Shown here: in pieces, positions 1-8,312 of the stretch
Position numbering within the stretch: position 1 is the stretch's first letter
How the letters are laid out: the number at the start of each line of letters is the position of its first letter
Source: Streptococcus ruminantium
GTDB taxonomy: Bacteria > Bacillota > Bacilli > Lactobacillales > Streptococcaceae
Length of the DNA: 64,000 nucleotides
NCBI RefSeq assembly: GCF_003609975.1
Contig: NZ_AP018400.1
Location: 756,501 to 820,500, forward strand
Direction: 5' to 3'
Program-made: the position numbers and the translations under genes
Notes under the pieces: generated by a model
The model's input: the letters and a program-made list of their open reading frames with translations, nothing else
The model's database searches: none
Told to the model about the DNA's origin: nothing

Positions 1-599
1 TAGATATTCCCCATCTGAGCCTCTACAGCCTGATTTTGGAGAACCACACGGTCTTTATGAACCGTCAGCGCCGCGGCAACCTCCATCTCCCCAATGAAGA
101 TGTGGAGTCAGACATGTTTGACTATATCCTCAAAGAGCTGGAGAAAAATGGCTTTGAGCACTACGAGATTTCCAACTTCACCAAGCCCGGCTTTGAAAGC
201 CGCCATAACCTTATGTATTGGGATAACTCCGAATACTACGGACTGGGTGCAGGAGCTTCAGGCTACATAGACGGTATGCGCTACCGCAATCGTGGTCCCA
301 TCCAGCACTACCTCAGATCCATCCGTGAAAAAAGACATTCTCGCCTGCATGAGGAATTTCTCAGCAAGACCGAGCAGATGGAAGAAGAGATGTTTTTAGG
401 GTTACGGAAAAAAGCTGGCGTATCAATTGAGCGCTTCGAGGAAAAGTTCGGTGTGTCCTTTGAAGCTCGCTACGGTCGAGTCGTCAGAGACTTAAAAAAT
501 GAAGGACTCTTACAAGAAGAAGACCGCTTTATCCGAATGACGAAAAAAGGTCTCTTTCTAGGTGATACCGTTGCCGAGCGTTTCATCTTGGATGAATAG
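1..599 (+). CDS. hemW: HemW-like radical SAM protein, 3' part only
   Basis: The reading frame is open from the left edge (frame of base 3, starting IPHLSLYSLILENHT) to the TAG at 597-599, so only the C-terminal ~198 residues of a protein of about 375 are here. The segment NLMYWDNSEYYGLGAGASGY followed by a wHTH-like HemN C-terminal domain is typical of HemW, the heme chaperone long annotated as oxygen-independent coproporphyrinogen III oxidase. The radical SAM cysteines lie outside the window. No internal start is real; the first in-frame ATG at 36 is mid-domain. The thioesterase gene follows after 119 bases. Confidence 0.88.
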   Translation, partial: DIPHLSLYSLILENHTVFMNRQRRGNLHLPNEDVESDMFDYILKELEKNGFEHYEISNFTKPGFESRHNLMYWDNSEYYGLGAGASGYIDGMRYRNRGPIQHYLRSIREKRHSRLHEEFLSKTEQMEEEMFLGLRKKAGVSIERFEEKFGVSFEARYGRVVRDLKNEGLLQEEDRFIRMTKKGLFLGDTVAERFILDE

Positions 600-718
600 G
601 ATGGTCACCGGTGCCTGATGGGATGTTTAGGCGCAAGACCGGTAGCTACCGTAGATATTTCTATCGAGCGAATCGCAGCGGATAAAATGGTTTAAAATAG
701 TAGAAAGGTTGGAGTGAT

Positions 719-1459
719 ATGGGATTAACCTACCAAGAAGAATGGACCGTCCCTTTTGACATGTGTGATGTCAAGCAGGAGGTCAAGTTGCCTGCCCTCA
801 TTTCCCACTGTCTGGCAGTCTCTGCTCGGCAGTCCGAGGAGCTGGGGCGCAGTGATCTATTTGTTTATCAAGAATACAGGCTCATCTGGGTGGTGACAGA
901 TTACGAATTGACGATTGAGCGCCTTCCCAAGTACAGTGAAACAGTCCTCATTCGGACAGAAGCTGTAGCCTACAACAAGTTTTTCTGCCAACGGACATTT
1001 GTCATCTATGATACGGAGGGCAATCGTCTATTGGATATTCTGTGTTATTTTGTTTTGATTGATTTTGACAGTCGCAAGCTTTCCCCTGTACCAGAAGAGC
1101 TGATTGCTCCGTATCAGTCTGAGCAAGTCAAGAAATTACCTAGAGTTCCCAAGTACCAAGATCTGGAAGAGCCGATTGTTCAGTCGTTTCCTGTCCGCTA
1201 TTTTGATCTGGATATGAATGGCCATGTCAACAACGGTAAGTACCTGGAATGGATGTATGAGGCTCTGGGCTATGATTTTCTGCTCTGCCATTGCCCTCAA
1301 AAAATCCAACTGAGGTATATCAAGGAAGTGGCACCGAAAAGTCAGGTTAGCTCGCTCCTTTCCCAAGTACACCTAACCAGTCAGCACGAGATTGTGGTCG
1401 ACGGTCAGATCCACGCCCAGGCAGTCATTGAGTGGAGGGAGAGCCATACCGCAGGATAG
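719..1459 (+). CDS. acyl-ACP thioesterase
   Basis: This 246-residue protein has two hot-dog folds in the order of the FatA/FatB-type acyl-ACP thioesterase family. It releases fatty acids from acyl carrier protein in the cytoplasm. The second half carries the family signature DMNGHVNN (D165, N167, H169, N171), which holds the catalytic Asp/Asn/His set. An A/G-rich Shine-Dalgarno (agaaaggttggag) stands just before the ATG at 719. In related streptococci hemW, this gene and the HAD phosphatase are neighbours as I recall; here about 5 kb of accessory DNA separates it from the HAD gene at 6665. Confidence 0.85.
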   Translation: MGLTYQEEWTVPFDMCDVKQEVKLPALISHCLAVSARQSEELGRSDLFVYQEYRLIWVVTDYELTIERLPKYSETVLIRTEAVAYNKFFCQRTFVIYDTEGNRLLDILCYFVLIDFDSRKLSPVPEELIAPYQSEQVKKLPRVPKYQDLEEPIVQSFPVRYFDLDMNGHVNNGKYLEWMYEALGYDFLLCHCPQKIQLRYIKEVAPKSQVSSLLSQVHLTSQHEIVVDGQIHAQAVIEWRESHTAG

Positions 1460-1463
1460 ACGG

Positions 1464-1633
1464 TTGGAATGGGCAGTACGTCTGCAAGCTCTGGCACAGA
1501 CGAGTTAGCCTGCGGGAAAGATGTTTACGACATCGAACGTTTCGAGGAAATCCGCAGTATTGCTGCTGAAATGCTGGCAGAGTCTTCAGGTCATCCCTTG
1601 TAAGTGGTCGAGAGTCTCTTTTGCGCAGATGAA
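1464..1633 (+). pseudogene. remnant of NUDIX hydrolase N-terminus
   Basis: Two frames together read LEWAVRLQALAQTS, stop, then CGKDVYDIERFEEIRSIAAE, stop, then VVESLFCADE. This matches the N-terminal helical domain (pfam12535 type) of streptococcal ADP-ribose/NUDIX hydrolases. A TAG at 1506-1508, a frameshift there and a second stop near 1600 break it, and the catalytic NUDIX box is absent. It is therefore a dead 5' fragment, probably left when the accessory segment to its right arrived. A terminator follows directly. Confidence 0.6.
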
Positions 1634-1666
1634 AAGACGATTTCCTTTTAGGAAGCCGTCTTTTTT
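1632..1666 (+). terminator. intrinsic terminator closing the hemW-thioesterase block
   Basis: An A/T-flanked stem (aaaagacg paired with cgtctttt, plus an inner cct/agg) is followed by six T residues. It marks the edge between core DNA and the AT-rich accessory insert. Confidence 0.75.
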
Positions 1667-1908
1667 GATGTTGTCGAAATACGACATATTGTGGTTAGTG
1701 TAAACAGATACATAGTTCCCATAAAAATATTAGTCCGAAATTTTGGGGAAATATCTCAATAGAATAGAGAAGATGTACATGATAAACAATGAAGAAATAT
1801 TGTGATATATCCAAATAGGCATTTTCTAAATAAAAATATAAAAAATTTACATTTTTGTTTAAGAATGATAAAATATATTGCTGCAATAAAAATAGAAAGG
1901 TAGATATT

Positions 1909-2775
1909 ATGGGAACGTTATTGGCTACTAGGATTAAGAGTAGAAGAAAAGAATTGAAATTATCTCAAAAAGAATTAGCAGAAGGAATTTGTAAGCAAGG
2001 TCAAATCAGTCGTTTGGAGAACGGAGAATACACTCCAGGTTCAGAATTATTGCATCAGTTAGCTAAAAAACTTAAAGTGAGTATGGATTATTTTTTTGAT
2101 GAACAGGTTTCAAATGAAAATTCAGAACTTACTGAGTTTAAAAAAATAGCTAAAACATTTATTGCTCAAAGGAATTATGAATCATTGAAATATATCTATG
2201 ATTTAGAGAAAGAAACGTCGCATCGCTTATCATTGTCAGATAAAATATATCTGGAGTGGATTGCATCTTTAGTTGATTTCTATTTCCACGGTAGAAAGAA
2301 GGAGGCGATAGAAAGGTTAGAAAAGTTATTACAGTCACTTGATAAATCAGATATTAACTTTTTGCAAATTTCTAATACCCTTTTTAATTTCTATTACGAT
2401 ACAGAAAACTTAGCTAAATTTGATTTAATAAGGGAAGAGTTAAATGTTCAATTACATCAATTAAATTTAAGTACAATAGAGGAATTGGAATTGTCTATAA
2501 AATTTAACTACAATCTCAGTCGTTACTATTGGTTACAAAAAAATATTGAATTGGCTATCAAACAAGTATCAGCAACTATTAAGCTGTGTCAAGAGTATCG
2601 AACCACATATTTACTAGCGGATTTATTTTTATTATTGGGGAATCTCAGTCAAAATTTTTCAGAAAAAACGACTGCTAAAGGCTACTTTGAGATTGCACAT
2701 TTTTTATATAAGCAAATCGAAGATAATAAAGAGATGGCTCTGACAGTAGAACACTATATTGCAGATAAATTTTAA
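1909..2775 (+). CDS. PlcR/Rgg-like transcriptional regulator (XRE HTH + TPR-like)
   Basis: The 288-residue product has an N-terminal XRE helix-turn-helix (residues about 5-60, with LSQKELAEGI and QISRLENGEYTPG) followed by an all-helical region with repeated aromatic/Leu patterning, as in the TPR domains of PlcR, TprA and Rgg (RRNPP family). Such proteins bind an imported peptide and switch DNA binding. I chose ATG 1909 because aaaggt lies 6-9 bases upstream; an in-frame start at 1855 has no ribosome site. The next gene encodes a small exported-type peptide, as in tprA-phrA and plcR-papR pairs. Base composition is much more AT-rich than the flanking core genes, suggesting acquisition. Confidence 0.8.
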   Translation: MGTLLATRIKSRRKELKLSQKELAEGICKQGQISRLENGEYTPGSELLHQLAKKLKVSMDYFFDEQVSNENSELTEFKKIAKTFIAQRNYESLKYIYDLEKETSHRLSLSDKIYLEWIASLVDFYFHGRKKEAIERLEKLLQSLDKSDINFLQISNTLFNFYYDTENLAKFDLIREELNVQLHQLNLSTIEELELSIKFNYNLSRYYWLQKNIELAIKQVSATIKLCQEYRTTYLLADLFLLLGNLSQNFSEKTTAKGYFEIAHFLYKQIEDNKEMALTVEHYIADKF

Positions 2776-2788
2776 GATTAGACATTGG

Positions 2789-2814
2789 AACGATGTTTAA
2801 AGGCATCGTTTTTT
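2789..2814 (+). terminator. terminator after the PlcR-like regulator
   Basis: A 7-bp stem aacgatg/catcgtt with an 8-base loop is followed by a T-run. It separates the regulator transcript from the peptide-gene promoter. Confidence 0.8.
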
Positions 2815-2827
2815 ATAATACAAAAAG

Positions 2828-2895
2828 CATATATATAAAATATATATAAAAAGATTATAAATTTTATTGACGAATAAATTCCTTGGTGCTAAAAT
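2828..2895 (+). promoter_or_regulatory. peptide-gene promoter with upstream AT palindrome
   Basis: TTGACG (2867-2872) and TAAAAT (2890-2895) are spaced by exactly 17 bases, a near-consensus sigma-A promoter. About 20 bases upstream, 2829-2848 is an almost perfect AT palindrome (atatatata, aa, tatatata), a plausible operator for the adjacent regulator. The operator assignment is an inference. Confidence 0.6.
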
Positions 2896-2925
2896 GAACC
2901 TATAGAAAAAGTAAAAGTAGTTTTT

Positions 2926-3045
2926 ATGAGGAAGGTTTCAAAGAAACTCATCGTTATGTCTTTGTTGGGAGGACTGATTTTATCTATTGGTAAAGGTGAA
3001 GACTTTTTCGACTTAGGTCTAGTGGAAGTTACAGATATAAACTAA
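2926..3045 (+). CDS. putative Phr/PapR-type signalling peptide precursor (39 aa)
   Basis: This short frame starts at ATG 2926 and encodes a basic start (MRKVSKK), a hydrophobic stretch (LIVMSLLGGLILSIG) and an acidic polar tail (KGEDFFDLGLVEVTDIN). This is the layout of RRNPP pheromone precursors, in which the C-terminal 5-10 residues are the signal. It follows the consensus promoter at 2867-2895 and lies 150 bases downstream of a PlcR-like regulator on the same strand. The Shine-Dalgarno is weak (gtaaaag). I do not recognise the mature sequence. It could alternatively be a bacteriocin-like leader, given the ABC exporter downstream. Confidence 0.55.
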   Translation: MRKVSKKLIVMSLLGGLILSIGKGEDFFDLGLVEVTDIN

Positions 3046-3095
3046 TAAACCTAGATAACGATTTTGCAAATTATCAGTATACACCTGCAGTAAAT

Positions 3096-3530
3096 TTGGG
3101 AACATCCTTTGAAAAACTCTTTGCATCCCAGCTGAAAGGAATTGTTCAAAGAGTTGTTCTCTATAATAATGGTGAATATTTTACTGATAGCAATGGAGAA
3201 TATGTAGTTCAGTATTTTGAACTAAACAGAGAATACTATTTTGTAGATTTTAGAACGGCTTCACAATACACTTTGCTTTTAATCAAACTACCTCCAATTC
3301 AAGACGAACTTATAAATTACATTCTATTTATAGGATATTTAGCACAAGAAATCTGCATCAATAATGCAGGTTTGGGACATTATAATCGACCAGTCAAGCA
3401 AGTAAATTTCACCTTTTGTAAAAATGTTTTAGGTGATAAATACAAAGATTATTTGCCGTTCTACGGTGTAATAACAGGCAAAGAAACGATATTAAGTGGA
3501 GAAAGTGAGAATATATATGATGCCGAATAA
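3096..3530 (+). pseudogene. N-terminally truncated ORF, possibly SagB/nitroreductase-like
   Basis: The frame is open from about 3000 but has no ATG; only TTG 3096 lacks an upstream stop, and there is no clear ribosome site. The protein (144 residues from TTG) ends with a stretch containing LGYLAQE-like and YNRPVKQ elements and a YGVITGKE end, which recalls the C-terminal half of SagB/ThcOx-type dehydrogenases. That match is from memory and weak. Its 3' end overlaps the start of the ABC exporter, so they were probably co-transcribed. It looks like the surviving 3' part of a peptide-modification gene. Confidence 0.35.
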
Positions 3531-5121
3531 AAATAAAATAGTTGAGATTCTTTCGAATGATAAGCTTAATTTGTCATTATCAGCTTTTTTAACCTTTATT
3601 GTCTCGGTTGGAGCAGTATATACAGTCTATGCAAGGACAGATATTTTGAATGAGGTGTTGGCTGGAACTGGTCAAGTTTGGTTCAATCTTATTTGGCTTG
3701 TTGTCTGCTTGGTTGTTGTTGAAATATTGAGAGCCATATTGAAAATTGTCAATGCCAAGTTAACTCGAAAGTGGAAATTATATCTGGGAAACAGGATTAG
3801 TAAGAACATTGAGCGGATGCCGTTTGAGAAGTTTTATCAAAAAGAAATAGGCGACCACATGGCAATCTATACCTACCAATTAGAGGTCGTATCCGTCTAC
3901 TTATTGGAGCCGATAACAGGTTTTATTAGTTCTGTAGTCCTATCGGTCATTTCTTTGGTATTCTTAGGTTTGATTAGTTGGAAGTTTGTTGTTTTTGCGT
4001 TGGTTTCAACTGTTCTACTTTTTTCCATAAGTGGAAAGTTTGGGAAAAAAATCAGCGATGGATATGCTGCATTATCCGTTCGCACAGGGGAATTTTCAGA
4101 AAAATTAAAAGAATATTTATCTGCTTATGAGATTTTAAAAAATTTAGGAGTGGTTGATCGGATATCAGAACAAATTGGAAAGAGCCAAGAAGCTAAAGAA
4201 AATCAACAGTTTCTCATAACCAAGTATCTGGCATTTGGCGGACTAACTCTACAAAGTGTTGAAAAACTATTTGAAATGTTAATTTTTGCCTTTACCATAT
4301 TTTTGATTAGTAGAGGAGAGTTGCTGATTGGTGCGATTGTTTCGGTTCCTGCTATGCTAGGGATATTTTTACAAGCCGTCGAACAGTTGGTAGATTTGTA
4401 TATGAAAATTATCGGTACAAAAGATATGCTAGATACTGTGACGGAAATCTCAGAAACGGTGGAAGAGAATTATCCAACGGTAGAGCGATATATTGAGTTT
4501 GAGAATGTTGGTTTCACTTATGGTCCGAAGCAGATTTTCAATCAGTTGAATTTTCGGTTTGATACTGGGAGGAAGTATGCTCTGGTTGGTAAAAGTGGAA
4601 GTGGAAAATCAACCTTGCTCAAGCTATTATTAGGACGTCTTAAGCCGACAGAAGGTCACATTTTGATAGATGAAGAAGTATATTCACCAGAGGTAGATGT
4701 TAACTTTTCAAATCAAATCGGCTACATCAATCAATCCCTCTTCATTTTCTCAGACTCTATTCGTTACAATATTGGTCTTGGACAATCATATACAGATGAG
4801 CAACTTTGGGAAGTACTTGAAAAAGTTAAAATGGCAGATGTGGTGGCTAAATTGCCACAAGGTTTAGATGAAGTGGTAGGTGAATTTGGGGTAGACTTAT
4901 CTGGCGGCGAGCAACAACGGCTTGCAATGGCACGGATTTTAATTCGAAAACACCCGATACTACTACTGGATGAAGCAACGTCTGCGATTGATGTGAAAAC
5001 ATCTAAGGTGATTGAGCAAGAAATATTAAGCAACCCTGACCTAACTGTCATTATGATTACACATCACTTACAAGAGGAAATTAAACCATTCTTGACAGAT
5101 ATTCTAGATCTTGATAACTAA
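3517..5121 (+). CDS. ABC exporter (fused membrane + ATPase domains)
   Basis: The protein (534 residues from ATG 3517) has an N-terminal six-helix membrane domain (residues ~15-310) and a C-terminal nucleotide-binding domain with Walker A GKSGSGKST, signature LSGGEQQRL, Walker B ILLLDEATS and an H-loop MITHH. This is a half-size type I exporter that dimerises, as used for peptides, lantibiotics or lipids. ATG 3517/3520 overlaps the end of the truncated ORF; ggag at 3498 is the only upstream Shine-Dalgarno, and GTG 3496 has none. There is no N-terminal C39 peptidase. Next to the peptide gene, it is most simply a peptide exporter (inference). Confidence 0.8.
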   Translation: MMPNKNKIVEILSNDKLNLSLSAFLTFIVSVGAVYTVYARTDILNEVLAGTGQVWFNLIWLVVCLVVVEILRAILKIVNAKLTRKWKLYLGNRISKNIERMPFEKFYQKEIGDHMAIYTYQLEVVSVYLLEPITGFISSVVLSVISLVFLGLISWKFVVFALVSTVLLFSISGKFGKKISDGYAALSVRTGEFSEKLKEYLSAYEILKNLGVVDRISEQIGKSQEAKENQQFLITKYLAFGGLTLQSVEKLFEMLIFAFTIFLISRGELLIGAIVSVPAMLGIFLQAVEQLVDLYMKIIGTKDMLDTVTEISETVEENYPTVERYIEFENVGFTYGPKQIFNQLNFRFDTGRKYALVGKSGSGKSTLLKLLLGRLKPTEGHILIDEEVYSPEVDVNFSNQIGYINQSLFIFSDSIRYNIGLGQSYTDEQLWEVLEKVKMADVVAKLPQGLDEVVGEFGVDLSGGEQQRLAMARILIRKHPILLLDEATSAIDVKTSKVIEQEILSNPDLTVIMITHHLQEEIKPFLTDILDLDN

Positions 5122-5528
5122 CGACGGTACGGGTATTTGAAAGCAAATAGTGAGATTTTTTCGATGGTAAAATTTTCTATGAGACCATCATTTTTTCCAT
5201 CATTTTTAATACAGATTGACAAATTCGCTATATATCGAATATCTTGTTTCTTCATATGTAAAACACTTCAGTTGAATCCAGTTCGAGAACTTGATTCGAT
5301 TGAGGTTTTTTTTATTTCTTCAATTTTGGAAAGGTACTGCCACAATAATGTTGCTTGAGCAGATGTAGGTTTTCTAGAACAAGGGCGCAATCTTTTCACT
5401 CTAATATTGACGGGAGAAGCCTCGAAATAACCAGTAAGTGAGGAGTAACTATGATAGGTATGCGACCCCCTCCTTATATTATATTTAGTGCGGTTAGCTA
5501 CTGCCCAAGCCCAAGTGATACACTTAAG
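5122..5528. other. non-coding, degraded accessory DNA
   Basis: I see no gene here that can be supported. Both strands hold only short frames with poor composition. The segment lies between the exporter stop and the AbiEii remnant and probably includes the decayed 3' part of that toxin gene. Confidence 0.4.
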
Positions 5529-5983
5529 CAATGATTGGAAATGTATCTTCATTAAAAACAGCTTTGTAGTCATATGTAATCGGCTGTGGAGTCACAATAT
5601 CCCCTCCGTTGCAATATCCAAATGGATAACTTGTTTAATATTCTCAAGTTGACACAAAATCGTTGCACGATAGCCGCCATAGTCATTACTTTCTTTAATA
5701 GCTGTGATAGATTGAATCGTTAAAGAAATACCTTCTCCTAAAACTGCTAAAATTTCTTTAAGTTGCTGTTTAACAGTTTCTTCTGAGGGTGTTATTTGAT
5801 GGAACAAAAAGTCAATATCAACAGTGCTACGGATCCAACTCCGATGACATTTGACAGTAGGAATCCTCCTTTGAAAATATAGTGATTTGAGTATGAACTT
5901 TGACTTAATTTTTTCAAAATCACTTCTAGAAAGTAATAGATTATTACGGAATTAAAGGGTAATCCAGTATTCTTTGCAGAGTA
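5529..5983 (-). pseudogene. AbiEii nucleotidyltransferase toxin remnant
   Basis: Read on the minus strand, three frames join into one protein: AKNTGLPFNSVIIYYFLEVI, IFKGGFLLSNVIGVGS, then after a frameshift STVDIDFLFHQITPSEETVK and later ATGDIVTPQPITYDYKAVF. This is the N-terminal nucleotidyltransferase part of AbiEii/AbiGii toxins (the GG-S...D-D-D pattern of that fold). At least two frameshifts are present and the C-terminal half is missing, so no active toxin is made. It lies directly after an AbiEi antitoxin remnant, in the normal AbiE order. Confidence 0.65.
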
Positions 5984-5989
5984 CTGTCC

Positions 5990-6124
5990 ATTTAGCTTTG
6001 GGTAATCTCTAGGAATTGTTACATCAAAACATTGAGGAATTTCATCTGTAAATTGTTGCAGATACAGTGCTGAGATATAAGAGAAGACAGCCTTGGGATA
6101 ACAGTACTGAAATATGATGGGGAA
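5990..6124 (-). pseudogene. AbiEi antitoxin remnant
   Basis: The minus strand reads YPKAVFSYISALYLQQFTDE followed by IPQCFDVTIPRDYPKL, matching the central part of AbiEi-type antitoxins (type IV toxin-antitoxin regulators), where A-[FY]-S-x-x-[ST]-A-L-Y-L is conserved. The N-terminal winged helix and the C-terminal half are both gone, and the fragment runs in frame into the toxin remnant, indicating an internal deletion. Confidence 0.55.
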
Positions 6125-6143
6125 GAAGTAGCAGTTTGTTACT

Positions 6144-6434
6144 ATGGGAATAGCTGCTGTTGCTTGGAGTAGCACGGTTGCACAAGTTGGTGAAGCGACA
6201 AAGCGACTGGATCATACTATTAGACGGAAGGCCTATCCAGCTACTAATTTGCCTGAGGCTCAACCAGCACTAGTTACGGAACAGACGGACAGTCTTATTC
6301 AGCCAAACACGCAAACTGTACCGCATGATGTGGTGATACAAGTATTAGCTAGAACCTTTATGGCAGTAAATGTTATAGACTACGGACAATGGGATTCAAA
6401 TCAATCATTTATTTTCAAAAAAGTAATGACATAA
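6144..6434 (+). other. 96-codon open frame, doubtful
   Basis: The frame starts at ATG 6144 with only weak purine-rich sequence upstream and shows no domain I recognise (MGIAAVAWSSTVAQVG..., rich in Ala, Thr, Gln). Its start lies just beside the AbiEi remnant on the other strand. It may be a chance frame in decayed DNA or the tail of a broken surface or phage protein. Confidence 0.2.
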
Positions 6435-6473
6435 AGTTATTGTAGTAACTACTTGTTAAATAATAAAAATAAC

Positions 6474-6503
6474 TTGTATATTTTAAGTTCATTGTGGTAT
6501 AAT
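6474..6503 (+). promoter_or_regulatory. extended -10 promoter of a small RNA/leader
   Basis: TATAAT at 6498-6503 is preceded by TG (extended -10), with TTGTAT at 6474-6479 as a weak -35. TTTAAG at 6482-6487 lies ten bases before the -10, the place occupied by the second half of the CiaR direct repeat in csRNA promoters. The first half-repeat is not convincing. Confidence 0.55.
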
Positions 6504-6509
6504 GAGCTT

Positions 6510-6588
6510 AGAGTTCGGTGTCTCACTGCCATTAAAGGTGGAGCATTAACATTAGGAGGGATGTTGCATCTCTCCTTTAATTTTTGAA
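6510..6588 (+). ncRNA. candidate ~80-nt small RNA or attenuator
   Basis: The RNA begins near 6510 and ends at a strong intrinsic terminator: a 10-bp stem 6554-6563/6567-6576 with loop TTG and one G-U pair, followed by a T-rich tail. The 3' arm (catctctcctttaat) is complementary to a Shine-Dalgarno plus start codon (aaaggagagatg), as seen in trans-acting streptococcal csRNAs. It can also pair with attaaagg at 6531-6538, giving an anti-terminator. Either a stand-alone csRNA-like regulator or an attenuator of the HAD gene at 6665 is possible. Confidence 0.5.
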
Positions 6589-6664
6589 AAGTTATTATCA
6601 AAATTGCTTTTTGTCCCAAAAACCTTATCATTTCTGGAACAAAAGGTGACGAAAAGGAGAAAAG

Positions 6665-7438
6665 ATGACCTATCAAGGCTATTTGATTGACTTAGATGGT
6701 ACAATCTACGAAGGAAAGAAACGGATTCCAGCCGGTGAACGGTTTATCCATCGTTTGCAAGAACACCAGATTCCCTATCTGTTTGTGACAAATAATACAA
6801 CGCGCAGACCTGAGACGATTCAGACAATGTTGGCGGAAAATTTTAATATTCAAACCCCTCTTGAAACCATTTATACAGCCAGCTTAGCAACGATTGACTA
6901 CATGAATGATCTGGGCAAGGAAAAAACGGTTTATGTTATCGGGGAAGATGGTCTCAGGTCTGCCATTTTTGAAGCTGGCTATGTAGAAGATACGGAACAC
7001 CCTGCCTATGTCGTTGTTGGACTAGATACCCAGTTGACCTATGAAAAACTCACCATTGCAACTTTAGCTATTCAAAAAGGTGCGACTTTTATCGGTACCA
7101 ATCCAGATCTCAACATTCCAACAGAACGCGGTCACCTACCAGGAGCAGGTTCTTTGATTGCTCTTTTAGAGGCGGCAACTCGTGTTCAACCTACTTTTAT
7201 TGGTAAACCGGAAGCCATTATCATGAACAAGGCGTTGGAAATCCTAGGGACTGAGCGCAGCCAGACCATCATGGTGGGAGATAACTATCTAACTGATATT
7301 CGAGCAGGCATTGATAATGGCTTTCCAACACTTTTAGTGTTGACAGGATTTACCAAATCTGAGGAGGTAGCCAGCTTGCCTATTGCTCCAACTCACATCC
7401 TCAAGAGCTTAGACGAATGGAGTTTTGATGAAAACTAG
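6665..7438 (+). CDS. HAD-IIA phosphatase (NagD-like, TIGR01457)
   Basis: The 257-residue protein carries motif [12 protein letters not shown] (D9, D11), the C2A-type cap typical of NagD-like phosphatases, and motif [14 protein letters not shown]. This family hydrolyses small phosphate esters in the cytoplasm; the substrate is not predictable. The Shine-Dalgarno aaaaggag ends 6 bases before ATG 6665. Its 3' end overlaps the next gene by 11 bases, so the two are co-translated. Confidence 0.88.
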   Translation: MTYQGYLIDLDGTIYEGKKRIPAGERFIHRLQEHQIPYLFVTNNTTRRPETIQTMLAENFNIQTPLETIYTASLATIDYMNDLGKEKTVYVIGEDGLRSAIFEAGYVEDTEHPAYVVVGLDTQLTYEKLTIATLAIQKGATFIGTNPDLNIPTERGHLPGAGSLIALLEAATRVQPTFIGKPEAIIMNKALEILGTERSQTIMVGDNYLTDIRAGIDNGFPTLLVLTGFTKSEEVASLPIAPTHILKSLDEWSFDEN

Positions 7439-8066
7439 GTTGCAAGTTATAGGTACGGCATTATTCATCTTATCAGCAGCCATCTTGGCAACGATTTATC
7501 TAGCTTGGCTTGTCTATCCTTTGGAAATTTCCTTTCTAGGGCTGGAAAAAATCGTCTATATGAAGGCGGCGGATATTGCCTATAATTTTAATATGTTGAT
7601 GAACTATCTAACCAACCCGTTTGTGACCGTTTTGAATTTTCCCAGTTTTTCAGCCTCAGCGGCCGGTCTCAAACATTTTGCGGACGTCAAGCATTTATTT
7701 CACTTGGTGCAGGGGATCTTTGTCATCACTTTGCCAACTTTTATCCTTTTTACAAGGAAGATCGTTCTAAAAGGACATGGAAATCTATTCAGAAATGTTT
7801 TTTTCTTACTGGCTCTAGCTCCAGTTCTTGTTGGTCTGTTGGGCTTATCTATCGGCTTTGATCATTTCTTCACCCTTTTTCACCTTGTCCTCTTTCCAGG
7901 AGATTCGACTTGGCTCTTTGATCCAGCTACGGATCCTGTCATCTACATCCTACCGCAGGAGTTTTTCTTACATTGCTTTCTTACCTTTTTCTTTCTTTAC
8001 GAACTGTTCTTTGGGATAATTCTTACGTGGATAGTCAGAAAGGGCAGAAAAGAAAGTACCTTGTAA
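7428..8066 (+). CDS. TIGR01906 family integral membrane protein
   Basis: The 212-residue protein has an N-terminal hydrophobic segment (about 7-30) and further membrane spans near 100-120, 130-160 and 180-205, the pattern of the streptococcal/lactobacillal TIGR01906 family of unknown function. ATG 7428 was chosen over TTG 7425 because it has tggag at a proper distance. It overlaps the HAD phosphatase gene, a pairing conserved in streptococci, which suggests a shared envelope or metabolite task (inference). Confidence 0.75.
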   Translation: MKTRLQVIGTALFILSAAILATIYLAWLVYPLEISFLGLEKIVYMKAADIAYNFNMLMNYLTNPFVTVLNFPSFSASAAGLKHFADVKHLFHLVQGIFVITLPTFILFTRKIVLKGHGNLFRNVFFLLALAPVLVGLLGLSIGFDHFFTLFHLVLFPGDSTWLFDPATDPVIYILPQEFFLHCFLTFFFLYELFFGIILTWIVRKGRKESTL

Positions 8067-8249
8067 TTTTCAGATGTTGAGATTAGAAAGTGCCTAAGCT
8101 TTCAAAAAATAAGAAGAAACATTATCAGAGCAGGTATCAGAAAATTTTGCTTCAATCTTCTTTTAGTTAGAGCAACACATGGTTTCTTGGGTGATAAGTC
8201 AATTTTGGATTCTCTCCAAAATTTACCACATACCAGAATCAAAAAAAGA

Positions 8250-8278
8250 TTGACAAACGGTCGGAATCATAGTAAAAT
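8250..8278 (+). promoter_or_regulatory. rpsU promoter
   Basis: TTGACA (8250-8255), a 17-base spacer and TAAAAT (8273-8278) form a near-consensus promoter 35 bases before the rpsU start. Confidence 0.85.
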
Positions 8279-8312
8279 GATAGGGACTTTGAAATTGAGG
8301 GGAGTGAAAAAA

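Noticed and set aside
607-645. Palindromic accggt arms after hemW as an operator or terminator
   Set aside because: The stem is interrupted, lacks a T-run and has no repeat elsewhere in the window.
3897-5051. Minus-strand frames inside the ABC exporter
   Set aside because: They are shadows of the coding strand with unlikely composition and no ribosome sites.
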